From: Megaustenia siamemsis
Lineage: Eukaryota > Mollusca > Gastropoda > Stylommatophora > Ariophantidae
Direction of reading: 5' to 3'
NCBI GenBank assembly: GCA_032433765.1
Contig: JAVIAB010000139.1
Span: 46,930,421 to 46,994,420 of the forward strand
Length of the DNA: 64,000 nucleotides
Within the stretch, counting starts at the first letter, position 1; each line of letters begins with the position of its first letter. This document shows positions 31,766 to 43,489 of this stretch, piece by piece. The notes below the pieces were generated by a model. It did not search any database, was not told the origin of the DNA, and saw only the letters and a list, made by a program, of their open reading frames with translations. Made by a program: the position numbers and the translations under genes.

Positions 31766-32884
31766 AATATTGTTAGCAATAAAGTGATCGGGTTTCATTC
31801 TCAGTTGAGCCCAATTGAAAAAAAAAAAAAGCAAAACTAATACCTGTTGCTGAATTTGAGAAAGTATTAACAGCGAATGAGTGCACTTTCACCCCAAGAT
31901 AATATGGTTTAGTACCGTGGAGTTTAATCATTCACTCACCAACGACATAATAGGTTGAGGGCCGCTCTGTATTTTATATTCAATCTTTGAATATTTCGTA
32001 GTTTCATGACTTGCTGATCGTCTGGTGGGCGCCACGTTCCATAAAAGTTAAATAAAATGTTAGTCAATTTGTGAAAACATATGCAAAGATTAGACTTGCT
32101 GGAAACAGTTTCCTATATCCTTCTATTTAGACCATCTATTTATTTTTTGCTATTGGTGCCAATTTGACTACAGTCTGCCATAATTTTATATGTACGCTTT
32201 ATAACATTCGTGTGCACACTTTTCTTGACCTTTTGCTCATCGGCATTCGCAAGGTTCTTGTTTAATCAGCATCTGTCCATTCCATCTTTTTTTTCTGTGC
32301 TTCCCTTTACGACATTTACACCTACAAATATTTACATATTCCATGCAGTTAAAAAAAAAAAAAATAGAATCATTTATATTTATGGAACAACAAGTATCAC
32401 CAGTGTAAGGGTTAACGCGCTGGTTTGAGGATATCATGGTTGTGGTTTAGTTCAAGCCTAACACTTCCCAGTCGACCAAACTAACACAACTTGGGTGACT
32501 GGCCCACAGTCTTAGGGAAGGAATTAAGAGCGAGAAAGAACACCGGTCCCATTTCCTATAAATATAATGACACAGCACCATGAAGTATGATACATTACCA
32601 AGCCCCTACAATATTGTATATATGATACAAGACATTTATACCTTTTTCGGAAGGAATAAAAGAAAAAACAAATACCTCAATTTACATATAAAAACGACAA
32701 TATAATGAGCCATTGAGATGCAAAGAGATCTATATTTTTTCACCATCGACTACACGTCCGTTATATATTTATGGAATGAAGTCTTGGTGGCGAGACAAAC
32801 TTTATCTCATTGAATTAAATTACATCGGAGGGAGAAAACTGTAGAAGGTGATTATATAGGGGATCTGATGAGAGTAAGTGTCAG
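31766..32884. other. no recognised gene
   Basis: AT-rich spacer. 32405-32465 has a faint tRNA-like B-box (GTTTAGTTCAAGCC) but no convincing A-box. Small ORFs show no domain. Confidence 0.4.
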
Positions 32885-33415
32885 GACGAACGATCTTTCT
32901 GAACAGTGTTGAATCTTTCTGATGAAAGTTCTAAACGTCATGAAAAAAGCACAGTCTACCTAAGTAGTGTTTTGATCTTTGATACAAAAGCCCAAAACGT
33001 CAGGACAACCACTGTCTATCAGAACAGTGTTTAATCTTTGTGATGAAAGTCCTAAACGTCAGAAAAAACACTGTCTATCAGAACAGTGTTTAATCTTTGT
33101 GATGAAAGTACTAAACGTCAGGAAAAAAAACACTGTCTATCAGAACAGTGTTTAATCTTTGTGATGAAAGTACTAAACGTCAGGAAAAACACTGTCTATC
33201 AGAACAGTGTTTAATTTTTGTGATGAAAGTACTAAACGTCAGGAAAAAAACACTGTCTATCAGAACAGTGTTTAATCTTTGTGATGAAAGCCCTAAGCGT
33301 CAGGGAACAAAAACACTGTCTATCAGAACAGTGTTTAATCTTTGTGATGAAAGTCCTAAGCGTCAGGGAAAAAAAACACTGTCTATCAGAACAGTGTTTA
33401 ATCTTTGTGATGAAA
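32885..33415. repeat. about 60-bp hairpin minisatellite, left block
   Basis: About 9 units of 58-63 bp with AACACTGTCTATCAGAACAG, TGTTTAATCTTTGTGATGAA and AGTCCTAAGCGTCAGG. Each contains the inverted repeat AACACTGT-(7-8 nt)-ACAGTGTT. Length varies mainly in the A-run. The array is interrupted at 33415 by a LINE and resumes at 36451. Confidence 0.93.
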
Positions 33416-33554
33416 TTCAATAATCAACGGCCCAAAAAGCGAAAACAGCAAAGTGTGTGGTACACACGAGGCATTTTCAGAACACAAAAGGTGAAAATGG
33501 CAGACCACCGTGAAAGAGATTGGAGCCTCATCACGTAACAATCCAAAGAAAGCC

Positions 33555-34364
33555 ATGGAGAGAAATTCTAACTACCGTATTAAGAACGAATTAAAAATAG
33601 CTACATGGAATGTTAGGACCTTATACCAACAAGGAAAACTAGAAAATCGTATGGTAGAAGCAGAATGACTAAACATAGATATCTTAGGAATCTCAGAAAC
33701 AAGATGGAAGGAAAGTGGATACATACAAGACGATAAATATACATTTATATATTCAGGAAACACAAAAGAACATCAAAGAGGAGTAGGCATTCTAATAAAA
33801 CGAGAACTACAAAAATATATAAATACTCAATTGACATATAATGATAGGAATATACTAATAAAAATCAAGGCAAAACCATTCGACATAGCAATATTACAAA
33901 CAGACGCACCTACTCAAGACTATACAGACGAACAAATAGAGGCATACTATGAAGATCTAAACACAGTTATGAAGCAAGTCAAATCATCAGACATCTTAAT
34001 TATAATGGGTGATATGAACGCTAAAGTAGGAAAAGGTAAATATAAGACCATAATAGGAAATCATGGTCTAGGAAAAAGAAATAACAGAGGAGAAAGATTA
34101 ATACAATTTTGCGAAGAAAACAGACTGATAATATGCAACACCTTCCTTGAGCAAGAGAAAAGGAAATTATACACATGGAAAAGCCCTGGAGACAAGAAGA
34201 GAAATCAAATAGATATAATGATAAAAGAGAGATTCAGGAACAGCGTCAAGAAAGCCAAAACCTACCCAGGAGCAGATATAAATTCAGACCACAATCCTGT
34301 AATGATAAAAATGAAAATCAAATTAAGAGAAACAAACAAAAAACTAATGCAGCAACACCAATAG
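33555..34364 (+). pseudogene. RTE-2 apurinic-type endonuclease domain
   Basis: From ATG at 33555: KIATWNVRTLYQQGKLENRM (N), a TGA at 33666, LNIDILGISETRWKESGY (catalytic E), RGVGILIKRELQ, ILIIMGDMNAKVGKGKYKTI (D and N), RKLYTWKSPGDKKRNQIDI, and GADINSDHNPVMIKMKIKL (SDH). All diagnostic residues of the EEP-family LINE endonuclease are visible. It would nick target DNA to prime reverse transcription. One in-frame stop inactivates it. The layout resembles BovB/CFDP2-type RTE endonucleases. Confidence 0.9.
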
Positions 34365-34980
34365 ATATAACAGCGTTAAACCAGAAAGATGTACAAGAAA
34401 CTTATACTGTACAAGTAAAGAACACATATCAGAAGCTACTAGAAGAGGGGATTGAGCAGTACAGAAGAGAAAATCCTGAGGAAAAAGTCACAACAAAATG
34501 ACAATGCATAAAAAACAGCATGCAAGAATCCTGCAACACCTTGCCCAAAAAGGAAAGTAACAAAAATCAAAAATGGATAACAGACAAAATATTAGAAAAA
34601 AAATGGAAGAAAGAAGACAAGCGAAAAACACTGCCAGATACAAGGATATAGACAACGAAATACGGAGAATGTGCAAAAAGGCAAATGAAGACTGGCTCAA
34701 GCAAAGATGTCTAGAAATTGAAACTATGGAAAGTAAACAAACCTAAGAGAGATGCACACAGAAATAAAGAGAATGACGAATAAAGACCAAAAAAAGCTGC
34801 AGGAATCGGATGTATAGCAAACAAAGAGGGAAGAATGCTATCAGACAACAAAGATATAATAGATAGATGGCAAGAATATATAACAGAATTATTTCATGAC
34901 GAAAGGGACAAAAAGCCAGACATAAATGTACATACAACTATAAAATCCTGAAATCCGAAGTAGAAAAAGCCATAAAAACA

Positions 34981-36124
34981 ATGAAAAAGGGAAAAGCAGC
35001 AGGGCCTGACAATATACAGATAGAGATGATACAGGCTCTAGAAGAGTTTGGCGTCGAAATGATCACAGACATATGCAATGACATATACCATACAGGATAC
35101 ATACCAAACGATCTAAAAACATCAACTTTCATTGCATTGCCTAAAAAGAATGGTGCAGTTGAATGCAGTGACTTCAGAACAATAAGCCTAATGAGCCAGG
35201 TAACAAAAATGTTACTAAAAGTTATACAGGGAAGGATTCAGAATAAAATCAATACTGAATTAGAGGAGCAACAATTTGGATTCAAGAAAAACAGTGGGAC
35301 AAAAGAAGCCATATTCAGCATGAGAACATTGATTGAAAAGTACACAGAAGTAAACAAACCAATATATGCCTGCTTTATAGACTACACCAAAGCTTTCGAT
35401 AGAATACACCATAACCAACTTATAGACTGCCTAAAGGATATAAATCTAGACGACGTAGACATACGACTAATATGTAATTTGTACTGGAACAGCAATAATA
35501 AGATATAACAAGGAGAACTCTACACCCATGGACATAAAAAGAGGAGTAAGACAAGGATGCATCCTATCACCAAGCTTGTTCAATCTATACACTGAGCAAA
35601 TCTTTAAAAACATCTCAGAGATACCAGGTCTAAACATTAATGGAAAGATAATCAATAACCTAAGATATGCTGATGATACTGTTCTACTAGCAGAAAATCC
35701 TAAAGACCTACAACAATTGCTTAATGTGATAAACATAACAAGCAAAAAATATGGACTAGAGATGAATATTAAAAAGACTAAAACTATGATCATAAACAAA
35801 GAAAATTCTCAAGACCTACAATTAAATATCACAGTTGAGGGAATACATCTGGAGACAATCCAGAGTTACAACTACCTGGGACATACTATAACCAATGATG
35901 GAAAATGCAAAATTGAAATAAACAAAAGAATAGGTATGGCAAAAAGTAATTTTAATGCCATGAAAAATATACTAACAACAAAACAAATATCAGCAGGGCT
36001 GAAACTAAGAATGGCAAAATGTTACATCTTCTCAATATTCCTATATGGTGCAAAAACATGGACATTAGACAAGAAAACAGAACAGAAAATTGAAGCCTTT
36101 GAAATGTGGATTTATAGAAGATAG
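34981..36124 (+). pseudogene. RTE-2 reverse transcriptase
   Basis: First segment (34981-35508): KKGKAAGPDNIQIEMIQALE, IALPKKNGAVECSDFRTISL, EEQQFGFKKNSGTKEAIFSM and ACFIDYTKAFDRIHHNQLID (motif A). After a one-base disruption near 35490, the second segment (35528-36124): GVRQGCILSPSLFNLYTEQI, NLRYADDTVLLAENPKDLQQ (motif C, YADD), NYLGHTITNDGKCKIEINKR and FLYGAKTWTLDKKTEQKIEA. The RT is otherwise complete. Confidence 0.9.
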
Positions 36125-36450
36125 GTAGAATTGGATGGAAACAAAAGATAACAAATGATGAAGTTTTAAAACAGCTAAAAATAAAAAGAGAACTGCTGAA
36201 CACAATTAAGACAAGACAAATGAAATTTTTTGGGGCATGTTAAAAGACACAACAGCCTACTAAAAGTAATATTGCAAGGAAAAATACAAGGCAAAAGAGG
36301 CAGAGGCAGACCAAGATTAACATGGACGAGTAACATCAAAAGATGGACAAGTCAATCTATGACAGCCTGCACCATCAAAGCAAGAAACAGAGTAGAATGG
36401 CGATCCATGGTAGCCAACCTTCGTTGCGGAGGGGCACACGATGATGATGA
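36125..36450 (+). pseudogene. RTE-2 C-terminal region
   Basis: Shifted frames continue with GHVKRHNSLLKVILQGKIQG, KRGRGRPRLTWTSNIKRW and MVANLRCGG, ending in the GATGAT tail. This GRPR-rich basic end is shared by all RTE-like families in the window and is the usual surviving piece of truncated copies. Confidence 0.88.
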
Positions 36451-36800
36451 TGATGAAAGTCCTAAGCGTCAAACAAAAAACACTGTCTATCAGAACAATG
36501 TTTAATCTTTGTGATGAAAGTCCTAAGCGTCAGACAAAAAGCACTGTCTATCAGAACAGTGTTTAATCTTTGTGATGAAAGTCCTAAGCGGCAGACAAAA
36601 AACACTGTCTATCAGAACAGTGTTTAATCTTAGTGATGAAAGTCCTAAGCGTCAGACAAAAAAACACTGTCTATCAGAACAATGTTTAATCTTAGTGATG
36701 AAAGTCCTAAGCGTCAGACAAAAAACACTGTCTATCAGAACAGTGTTTAATCTTTGTGGTGAAAACCCTAAAAGTCGGGAATTTCTTTCTGAATAGTATT
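36451..36800. repeat. about 60-bp hairpin minisatellite, right block
   Basis: Five to six further units of the array at 32885-33415. These carry CGTCAGACAAAAAACACTGT instead of CGTCAGGAAAAAAACACTGT, so the unit types on the two sides of the LINE differ. Confidence 0.92.
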
Positions 36801-37459
36801 TAATTTTTCATTGAAATTGTAAAAGTCAGAAGTTATTTGAACGTTTCATCTATCTGAAGACTTGACTTAACACTACTGATTGCTACGAACTTAACTCTTG
36901 AAGCTAAATAGTAGTATACGGCGTGTTCTAATGGTTTTCTAGAATTCTCGGCTTTCACACGAAAATTTAGAACCTGTCCTGCCTAGAGGTAATACTAGGT
37001 CTTTCATATAAGTAAATGGCGTCACTACGGAGGACATAGCGATTTGTGCCTCTGTTAACCAGCCTGTTTTGACTCAGGCTGTGAGACTGACTTGTAGTCC
37101 AGCCGCGGTTTTAGTCAGCTACTGTGATTGCGAGCACAGGTCTCAGGTACTTGAGACGCCCATTTTCCTGAAGAAAGCTTTAACAGTTAGAACAAACTAT
37201 CTGAACAGAGTTTCATATTTTTGAGGAAAATTCTAACTGTCAGGACAAACAATTTATTTGAGAGTTATCTTTTCTGGGAAAATTATAAACGATGTTTTCT
37301 TTGTTGTTCTCTTCTGCTGAAGATATAAGACTCCAGTGCTAATTTCTTCAATGTACTTATTTCGCTGTGGTCCACTGTTCCTCCAAAGAACCGAAGTTAT
37401 TATCTCTCAGAGCCATCTCAAAATTGTATTGAAGATGTGTATCGCTTCTTTTCTCTTTC
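36801..37459. other. no recognised gene
   Basis: Spacer containing diverged remnants of the 60-bp unit (TTGAAATTGTAAAAGTCAG near 36812; TTTTTGAGGAAAATTCTAAC near 37211). Nothing else is supported. Confidence 0.4.
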
Positions 37460-37725
37460 TCACTGGTACCGAAAAGGTGTCGTGGTTATATCATTTGTCA
37501 TTCTTGCGCTCCTCGAACTGTCTGAATTAGTGTTTTTCCTTTGTTGTTACATGTCTCTGTCGCTGCATCTATTCATCTTCTTCTTGGTCTTCCTCTGGGT
37601 CTTCCTCTTGGTCTTTTCCCATGCATTCTCGAGAAGAACGCCCTTGATGGTGATTGGTAAGGATTCATTGTGACCAGGTGGCCAAACCATTTAAGTTTTT
37701 GTTGTAGATGCGTATACAAGCACTA
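37460..37725 (-). pseudogene. RTE-type LINE C-terminal relic
   Basis: Reverse strand gives LKWFGHLVTMNPYQ and GKRPRGRPRGRPRRR, then IDAATET, the FGH...RPRGRPRKRWID end of RTE-like LINEs. The RPRGRPRGRPR stretch suggests a small internal duplication. Confidence 0.7.
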
Positions 37726-38019
37726 CAAAATAACAATTGCTAGTTTTACATATTGGTGGTTGACAGAATCGGCACAATTGTGCTCCGGGCAGAACATAAA
37801 TACGTTTGGTTCAACTTAGGAACTTATAATCTGATAAAAACAAAAAAAAAGAACTTTGAAGGCGTGTATTTATTTTGGTATCACCCCCTCCCTTTGTGTA
37901 TTTTCATTTCATTAGCATCCCGCCCGTCGATTAGCATCTCTTCCGTTATCTTGGTATAATATAAGATACCGCCCCCTTCACTAGAGGTTATCAATAGGCT
38001 TGAACCAGCTTGTTTCATT

Positions 38020-38490
38020 CTTTCACCTACTGAGACATTTTTTGAATGGAGAACATTCTTTCAGCTACTGTGACATTTTTTGAATGGAGAACATTCTTTC
38101 AGTTACTGTGACATTGTTTGAATGGAGAACATTCTTTCAGCTACTGTGACATTTTTGAATGAAATGAATGGAGAACATTCTTTCAGTTACTGTAACATTT
38201 TTTGAATGGAGAACATTCTTTCAGTTACTGTGACATTTTTTGAATGGAGAACATTCTTTCAGCTACTGTGACATTTTTTGAATGGAGAACATTCTTTCAG
38301 TTACTGTGACATTTTTTGAATGGAGAACATTCTTTCAGTTACTGTGACATTTTTTGAACGGAGAACATTCTTTCAGCTACTGTGACATTTTTTGAATGGA
38401 GAACATTCTGCTACTTTGACATTCTTTTATGGAGAACATTTTCTCAGCTACTGCGACATTTTTTGTATGAAGAACATTCTTTCAATAAGA
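38020..38490. repeat. 39-bp minisatellite, about 11 copies
   Basis: Units TTTCAGCTACTGTGACATTT plus TTTGAATGGAGAACATTCT, alternating AGCTACTG and AGTTACTG. One copy carries an internal duplication (GAATGAAATGAATGG). Confidence 0.93.
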
Positions 38491-38589
38491 AAAAAAAACT
38501 TCTCATATAAATGGAGAACAAATTAATGAATATTTTCATTTTTTAAATGTTTCTTCTTTTTTTTTTCTTCTACTTTTTTTCTTGTACCA

Positions 38590-38815
38590 ATTCATTCGAG
38601 TGTTGAGGGATATACAAAGTTCCATTTTTCTTCCTTTGGCGGCTTCAATTATTTCTAATCGATGTTGTTGTAGCGTTTCTTTGATGTCGATCACCTTACT
38701 CTGAGTATGTCTCTTGCTATTCTTCCTTCTAGTCTTTTAATATATGCTTTGTACGGTAAAGAAACTTGAGGTATTCTTTCTAGATGGGCACACACCCGTT
38801 TATCTGTTGTTTCAG
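38590..38815 (-). pseudogene. RTE-type LINE C-terminal relic
   Basis: Reverse strand gives RVCAHLERIPQVSLPYKAYI, KRLEGRIARDILRVR and KKRYNNID, like the FGHL-RM--RLPYKAYIKR end of other LINE C-termini. 53855-53985 (YFDHLKRMPKDSIPYKTYIL) looks like a relative. Confidence 0.6.
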
Positions 38816-38948
38816 TTTACAATTTAATGTTTAGAATTGGTTCAATGTCCTTTCTTTTTTATATGACATAATTTCTGATTTAATATTTATACATCAGTCA
38901 ACGATGTTGGAATTATAGAAAGCAAATTTATATTGTTCCTTGTAGATG

Positions 38949-39008
38949 CATTTAACAAAAAAAAAAAAAAACCAAACAAACAAACAAAAAAAAAAAAAAA
39001 AAAAAGAA
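38949..39008. repeat. poly-A rich tract with CAAA repeats
   Basis: A-runs interrupted by CCAAACAAACAAACAAA. This could be a retroposon tail, but no element body is recognised to its left. Confidence 0.7.
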
Positions 39009-39147
39009 GAAGAGACGATTTGTTTTCTTGTAACACGCCGGTCCTCTTTTTTGCAGAATTTTTCTAGACAGAGCAGATCGCTAAGTCAATAATTCGTCTG
39101 ACTCTAAACCAGGGGGTTCTGGTTCGAATTCTGGTGGGGGTCATAAG

Positions 39148-39767
39148 TTTTTAAGGTAATTTCCTAGTTTGATTAGATATATTATTTCAGTTGGAAGAGT
39201 GATGTCCCCTAAAATATGTCTGCCAAAATACAGTGGTTCTACGCATTCTTGGCGTTGGGGTCATTACGCTGGCATGTAATCATTTCGGAGTATCTGTTGA
39301 TTGGGCGTTGGGTCCAGGGGTTAGGTTTAGCTTTAGTGTTAAATATTTATAAATATATTATAACGCGTGACAAAAACGACGCCACTCTTCAGTTGGGGCT
39401 CTAGGTCGCCCGGTCATTTTGCAAATACAGTAGTACCAAATTCAAGTAAGTGAACTCAGAACTGCTTAGCTGGTTTTTAAATATTAGACAAACTAGCCTA
39501 TATATATAGGAGGATAATTAGTAAGAAGAAGCATAAGAAAGGATAGGGGTTCAGCCAATTATTAATTAACATCTCGATTTGGACGCAGACGCTGACCCGA
39601 ACGCCACGCTGACCCAAACGCCAGTGTGAGTGACACATGCCAGCGAAATGACCCCAACGCCAAGAATGCGTAGAACCACTGTATTTTGGCAGACATATTT
39701 TAGGGGACATCACTCTTCCAGACTGAAATAATATATCTGATCAAACTAGGAAATTACCGTTTTTAAA
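39148..39767. mobile_element. foldback (long inverted-repeat) element
   Basis: 39148-39275 and 39637-39767 are inverted copies of about 125 bp: GGTAATTTCCTAGTTTGAT, TATATTATTTCAG, GGAAGAGTGATGTCCCCTAA, AATATGTCTGCCAAAATACA, GTGGTTCTACGCATTCTTGG and CGTTGGGGTCATT. The centre holds further short inverted words (GGCGTTGGGTC). No transposase. Long TIRs with a non-coding centre fit a foldback element or MITE. The tRNA-like B-box GGTTCGAATTC at 39120 lies just outside. Confidence 0.8.
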
Positions 39768-39807
39768 AAATATATTTGGGGTGCGTGGTGGTTAAAATAA
39801 AAACCTA

Positions 39808-41917
39808 TAGCTCGTTTCAAATCACGTGCCCAACTTCAAAACGCTATTACTCAGTAACCGTTTATTAAAAACTGTTGAAATTTTCCAAATGTTATTAGAA
39901 TGCAAAAGACCCTTTAAATGTATATTTAACAAATATCTTGCAGCTGCAGTTTTCTTAAAGCGGCGAATTTCTTTGATGTTTGTCAAAATTGTAAATTGTG
40001 AACCCCTAAATAATAGAAATTACCGTAGTTGCTGGTCTATGATTAATTTTCACTAGGTAAAGGCGTGGCCGTAATGGGGAAATAACTGGATAAGACAAAA
40101 CACCAGGAGAATTATTGTCTTCTCAGTTCGAGGACGGACGATAATATCAAGGTATATCTGTATGTCCAATTTTCATAGTTGTGTGGTCCTGATAAGGACC
40201 GTTTGTTGAACTAGTTTAAGGTAATATAGGGGCCAACATTGTGGGGGCTATATACTTTCATTCTGAATCAGACGAGTCTAAAAGATTAATAACTGTTTGG
40301 GGTTGAACATTCCACAAACCATCATTTTTCCAATATTCCTCTTCCTGTTTTAAGACGTGGTCTTCACATTTAACCCAATAATCTTTGTCTATATTTAATA
40401 AAGCGAGATTAGCAAGAGTCTTTACATCGCATATTTTGAATGTTGTATTTTCATCTGCCACTTGTCCTTTTAATTTTGCCCAGATTAGTTCTATTGGATT
40501 TAAATGAGCATGGTAAGGTGGCAGCCTCAAACTTATATGACCGTGCTCTTGGATAATCTTATCTATTTGAAAAATCTTTGTCCTTTGTTTTTGCTTTACT
40601 AGAGATAGTAATTCAGGTTTTAAGTACATGTTATTAAATTGTATGTGCTCCTTTGTGAGCCATATCTTAATAGCATCTTTTGTACTGGATGACGTCGGGA
40701 CTTTATCTTCAAGTGCAACAATGTTGTGGTACGCTGCATTGTCCATTATTAGGCAAGATGGTCAATCTAGTGATGGGAGAACAGAATTTTCAATCCAATG
40801 TCTAAATATGTGACCATTCATCTCAGAGTGATAATCCCGATTGCCTATGGATTTTGAAAGAAAAATGAGCTCTGCATTCTGTATTAGTCCATGTTGTTGA
40901 CTACCTGCATGAGCAATTATCAAGCGCTGTCCTTTGCTGCTAGGTATTAATCTCTTAATCTTTCCATCTGATGACTGCCATTCCCTTTGGTTAGTGTGGT
41001 GAGCATTGATCCATGTTTCATCCAAGTACACAATATCATAACCTTGCTTGCGCACCTCTTTTACTTCACGTAAGTACTTGCTTCTCATGACTACTATATG
41101 TGGCTTCTCACAGATGATGTTTCGTCCATTGGAATACTTTCTGAATGTAAAGCCTGCAGCTCTCACATTCCTCCATAATGTAGACTTTGATATTTCAATA
41201 CTGTTGTTCTTTTTCAGCGATACTTTTAATTTTCTTATTGTAACAGTTTCATTCATACCCAACATTTTGCGAATTTCACTTCTAATAAGTTCACTGTCGA
41301 AATTATCCAACATTTTTGCTCTTCCTTGTGATTTTGTATATTTTGAACATTGACGGTCACGTGCTTGAATCCAGCGATTAAATGACCGTTTAGATAAATC
41401 CAAAATGTGTCTTGTCCTATTCTCAGGGTTTTCTAAAGAATGAAATAATCTTCCTCGTTTAGCCTCTTTGCAAAAATAGTCATACATTTTTATTGCGATG
41501 TTTTGTAAACTGCAGAATTTCATTTTAAGACTCATGATAAATGTTATCGTTCCACGATTCCACCTATGAATGAACGGAAATGGAACACACAATTTCTCGT
41601 GTTTTTTACAAGTGTCTTATTGTGTCAAAAAACCACGGTAAAAGCGTGCAAACACGTCAATTTTACCGTGTATGGATTTTTACTCGCTATTTTTAACTTA
41701 AAATACTGTAAACATTAAGTTTTGACTACATCAATGGGTCGTTATAAATTTATATAAATCAAATAAGCAACAATAATAACCAAATGTTTTTTAATGAAAT
41801 TAATTCCCTGTTGGGTTCTAATCATTATAACTTTACATGTAAATTTTGAACAACTTACAACAAGCGGTTAAAAAGCTATCGGTTTTAAAAGTTTGGCACG
41901 AGTTATGAAACAAGCTA
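39808..41917 (-). mobile_element. complete Tc1/mariner-superfamily transposon, 2.1 kb
   Basis: Imperfect TIRs of roughly 80 bp: left TAGCTCGTTTCAAATCACGT..GCCCAACTT, right (reverse strand) TAGCTTGTTTCATAACTCGT..GCCAAACTT. TA dinucleotides at 39806-39807 and 41918-41919 fit the TA target duplication of the superfamily. A single reverse-strand transposase gene lies between, with one TGA. The whole element is present, so it may have moved fairly recently. Confidence 0.85.
40258..41592 (-). pseudogene. DDE transposase, one in-frame stop (D-x83-E)
   Basis: 443 codons plus one TGA at 40762-40764; the frame is the same on both sides. The N-terminal half holds helix-turn-helix-like segments (DLSKRSFNRWIQARDR; TIRKLKVSLKKNNSIEISKS). 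The catalytic core shows VYLDETWINAHHTNQREWQS (D1), HAGSQQHG, DYHSEMNG-IFRHWIEN, LIMDNAAYHN (D2) and LRLPPYHAHLNPIELIWAKL (E). I count 83 residues between D2 and E, far more than the 34-41 of classical Tc1/mariner enzymes; the extra segment includes KVPTSSSTKDAIKIWLTKEH. This resembles a DD82E-type group I recall as Sailor (memory only). It acts in the nucleus by cut and paste. Confidence 0.88.
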
Positions 41918-42734
41918 TAGACCCGAATACCATGCAGCAACTTCACTGGACACACGTCTTTTTTTCACCGGTCCTTTAAAGTCCCTCTGGCATATCGCAG
42001 TAATGGAAAAATGCAGTAAAAATATTTTTTCTCTGTCCCAAGATATTTTTTTCCCAATTTCTCTTTACAGCCATGATTCCGATTACTGACTCTCTTCCTC
42101 TTTGTCCAGCAGATATTGATTGCATACAATTCTCTTTCAAGTATTATGTTGCCACTTTGAATAGAAAGATACAACTGTCATACTTTCTATAGCTCGCAAC
42201 GTGCTTCTATGTTCGGTTAGTTACTTTAATCCCTGAGTGCGCATGAAATAATGAGCTGTGCTGTGTGATTCAGGCCGTACAGTTTTAATGGGAAAAAATT
42301 AAGTATTTCTCTTTCTTTCTTTCTGGCGTTCACCTGATGGCTACTGAAGGAATAGAGAGTCTTATTTGTCAACCGTTCTTAGAAATACGTTAATTGGGCG
42401 TATATGTGTGTGCTTTAGTTTTTTATAAGCCTTTCGACTCAAAATATCCGACCTCAGCACGACATTTTTTAGTACCGAGTTGCCATCCCTCTTCGATTCC
42501 TATTCCCTTGGTCTGACTTGACTGGGCAGTCTGTTACTAGATCACGATGAAGAAGTAGAGTAGGGTCTGAATGGTTCTGGTTTCACCGACCCCGGCGCAA
42601 GCCATCAGCTATGAGTCGCTGACAGTTTCCAGCTCTGTTGTTGTCAGGCGCCTTGCCTGAAAACACAATCTACGAGTAACATAAAAGGGAACCGGGGAGA
42701 TACAAGTCATTTAATAGCAGAAAATGAGAGCGTC
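41918..42734. other. no recognised gene
   Basis: The 69-codon reverse ORF at 41965-42174 shows no domain I can name. 42305-42350 has CTTTCTTTCTGGCGTTCACC, loosely like the 3' ends of SINE-B and the I-like LINE. 42575-42640 resembles 1555-1610. Confidence 0.4.
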
Positions 42735-43185
42735 AAAGAAATATATATGGCGGGGGCTATTCCTAGCTTTTTTCTCAGTTCTTCATTTCTGATCTTCACA
42801 TTTTTTCCTGTCATTCGTCTAACACATTTCATCTCTGTAGAGGTTATTTTTCTTATTGTTCTTGCATAAAGGGTCCAGGTCTGGTATTGGTAACACAACA
42901 TTGGGATGAAGATTGTATTATATAGTACTCATTTTGCCTCCAGAGTTATTTCCTTGTTGGACAATAGTGGTGATAACTGTCCAAAGACTTGACAAGCTTT
43001 GTTGCATCTTGATTCTATCTCTGCTGTTTGAGAATTATCGTTTGCCATTAGACTTCCTAGGTATTTGAATTGCTCTACTTGTTTTAGTTGTCTGCCTTCT
43101 ATAGTTATGTTGATGTTCTGTTTATTTTTGGCGACATTCATGACTTCTATTTTGTTGATGTTGATTTTCATGTTGTATTTTCATG
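42735..43185 (-). pseudogene. RTE-4 LINE fragment
   Basis: Reverse strand gives MKININKIEVMNVAKNKQN, QLKQVEQFKYLGSLMANDNS and CNKACQVFGQLSPLLSNKEI, then after a stop IFIPMLCYQYQTWTLYARTI and KCVRRMTGKNVKIRNEELRK. It covers the region just after the RT palm. The family's GAA-tail end is missing, so it is truncated at both ends. Confidence 0.82.
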
Positions 43186-43489
43186 TTGATTTATAACTTC
43201 GAAGTGGTCTGTGTAGTCTGCTGCTGTTCTGACCCTGCAGCTACTGTTGATGTAGAGACTTTCAATAACACACGGATAATACTGACGGCAATTAGTTTTA
43301 ATCTATTGGTCATCTTCAAACAGGTCACTGCCAGTAATTTTATAGTTTTGTTCCAGCATCTGGCATTCTGTCGAAGCTGTCTATTAAACTGATTCTTGTT
43401 GTCTTTGGAATCGCTAAGATTAAAACGTCACTATGGCGGGTAGGTGAAGTTCCTTTGGACATACACGCGCTAGAATCTTCAGTTATCTG

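Larger units (their letters stand above)
33416..36450 (+). mobile_element. RTE-2 LINE, near full length (3.0 kb)
   Basis: Complete domain order: short 5' leader, apurinic-type endonuclease, RT with YADD, C-terminal GHVKRH/GRPRLTW region, and a 3' end of (GAT)n. Flanked by TGATGAAA (33408-33415 and 36451-36458). It sits inside the hairpin minisatellite. ORF damage: a TGA at 33666, loss of frame at about 34364-34980, a shift near 35490, and a shift at about 36122-36230. It is the reference copy for RTE-2 here; copies at 6.5, 7.9, 12.98, 23.6 and 55.6 kb align to it. Confidence 0.92.

Noticed and set aside
33148..33538. ORFs in the hairpin minisatellite on both strands
   Set aside because: Periodic peptides (FNLCDES..) follow the repeat unit, with no conserved protein features.
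39070..39145. Functional tRNA gene (B-box GGTTCGAATTC)
   Set aside because: No foldable cloverleaf and a poor A-box; at most a SINE head remnant. The SINE heads elsewhere are likewise not intact tRNAs.
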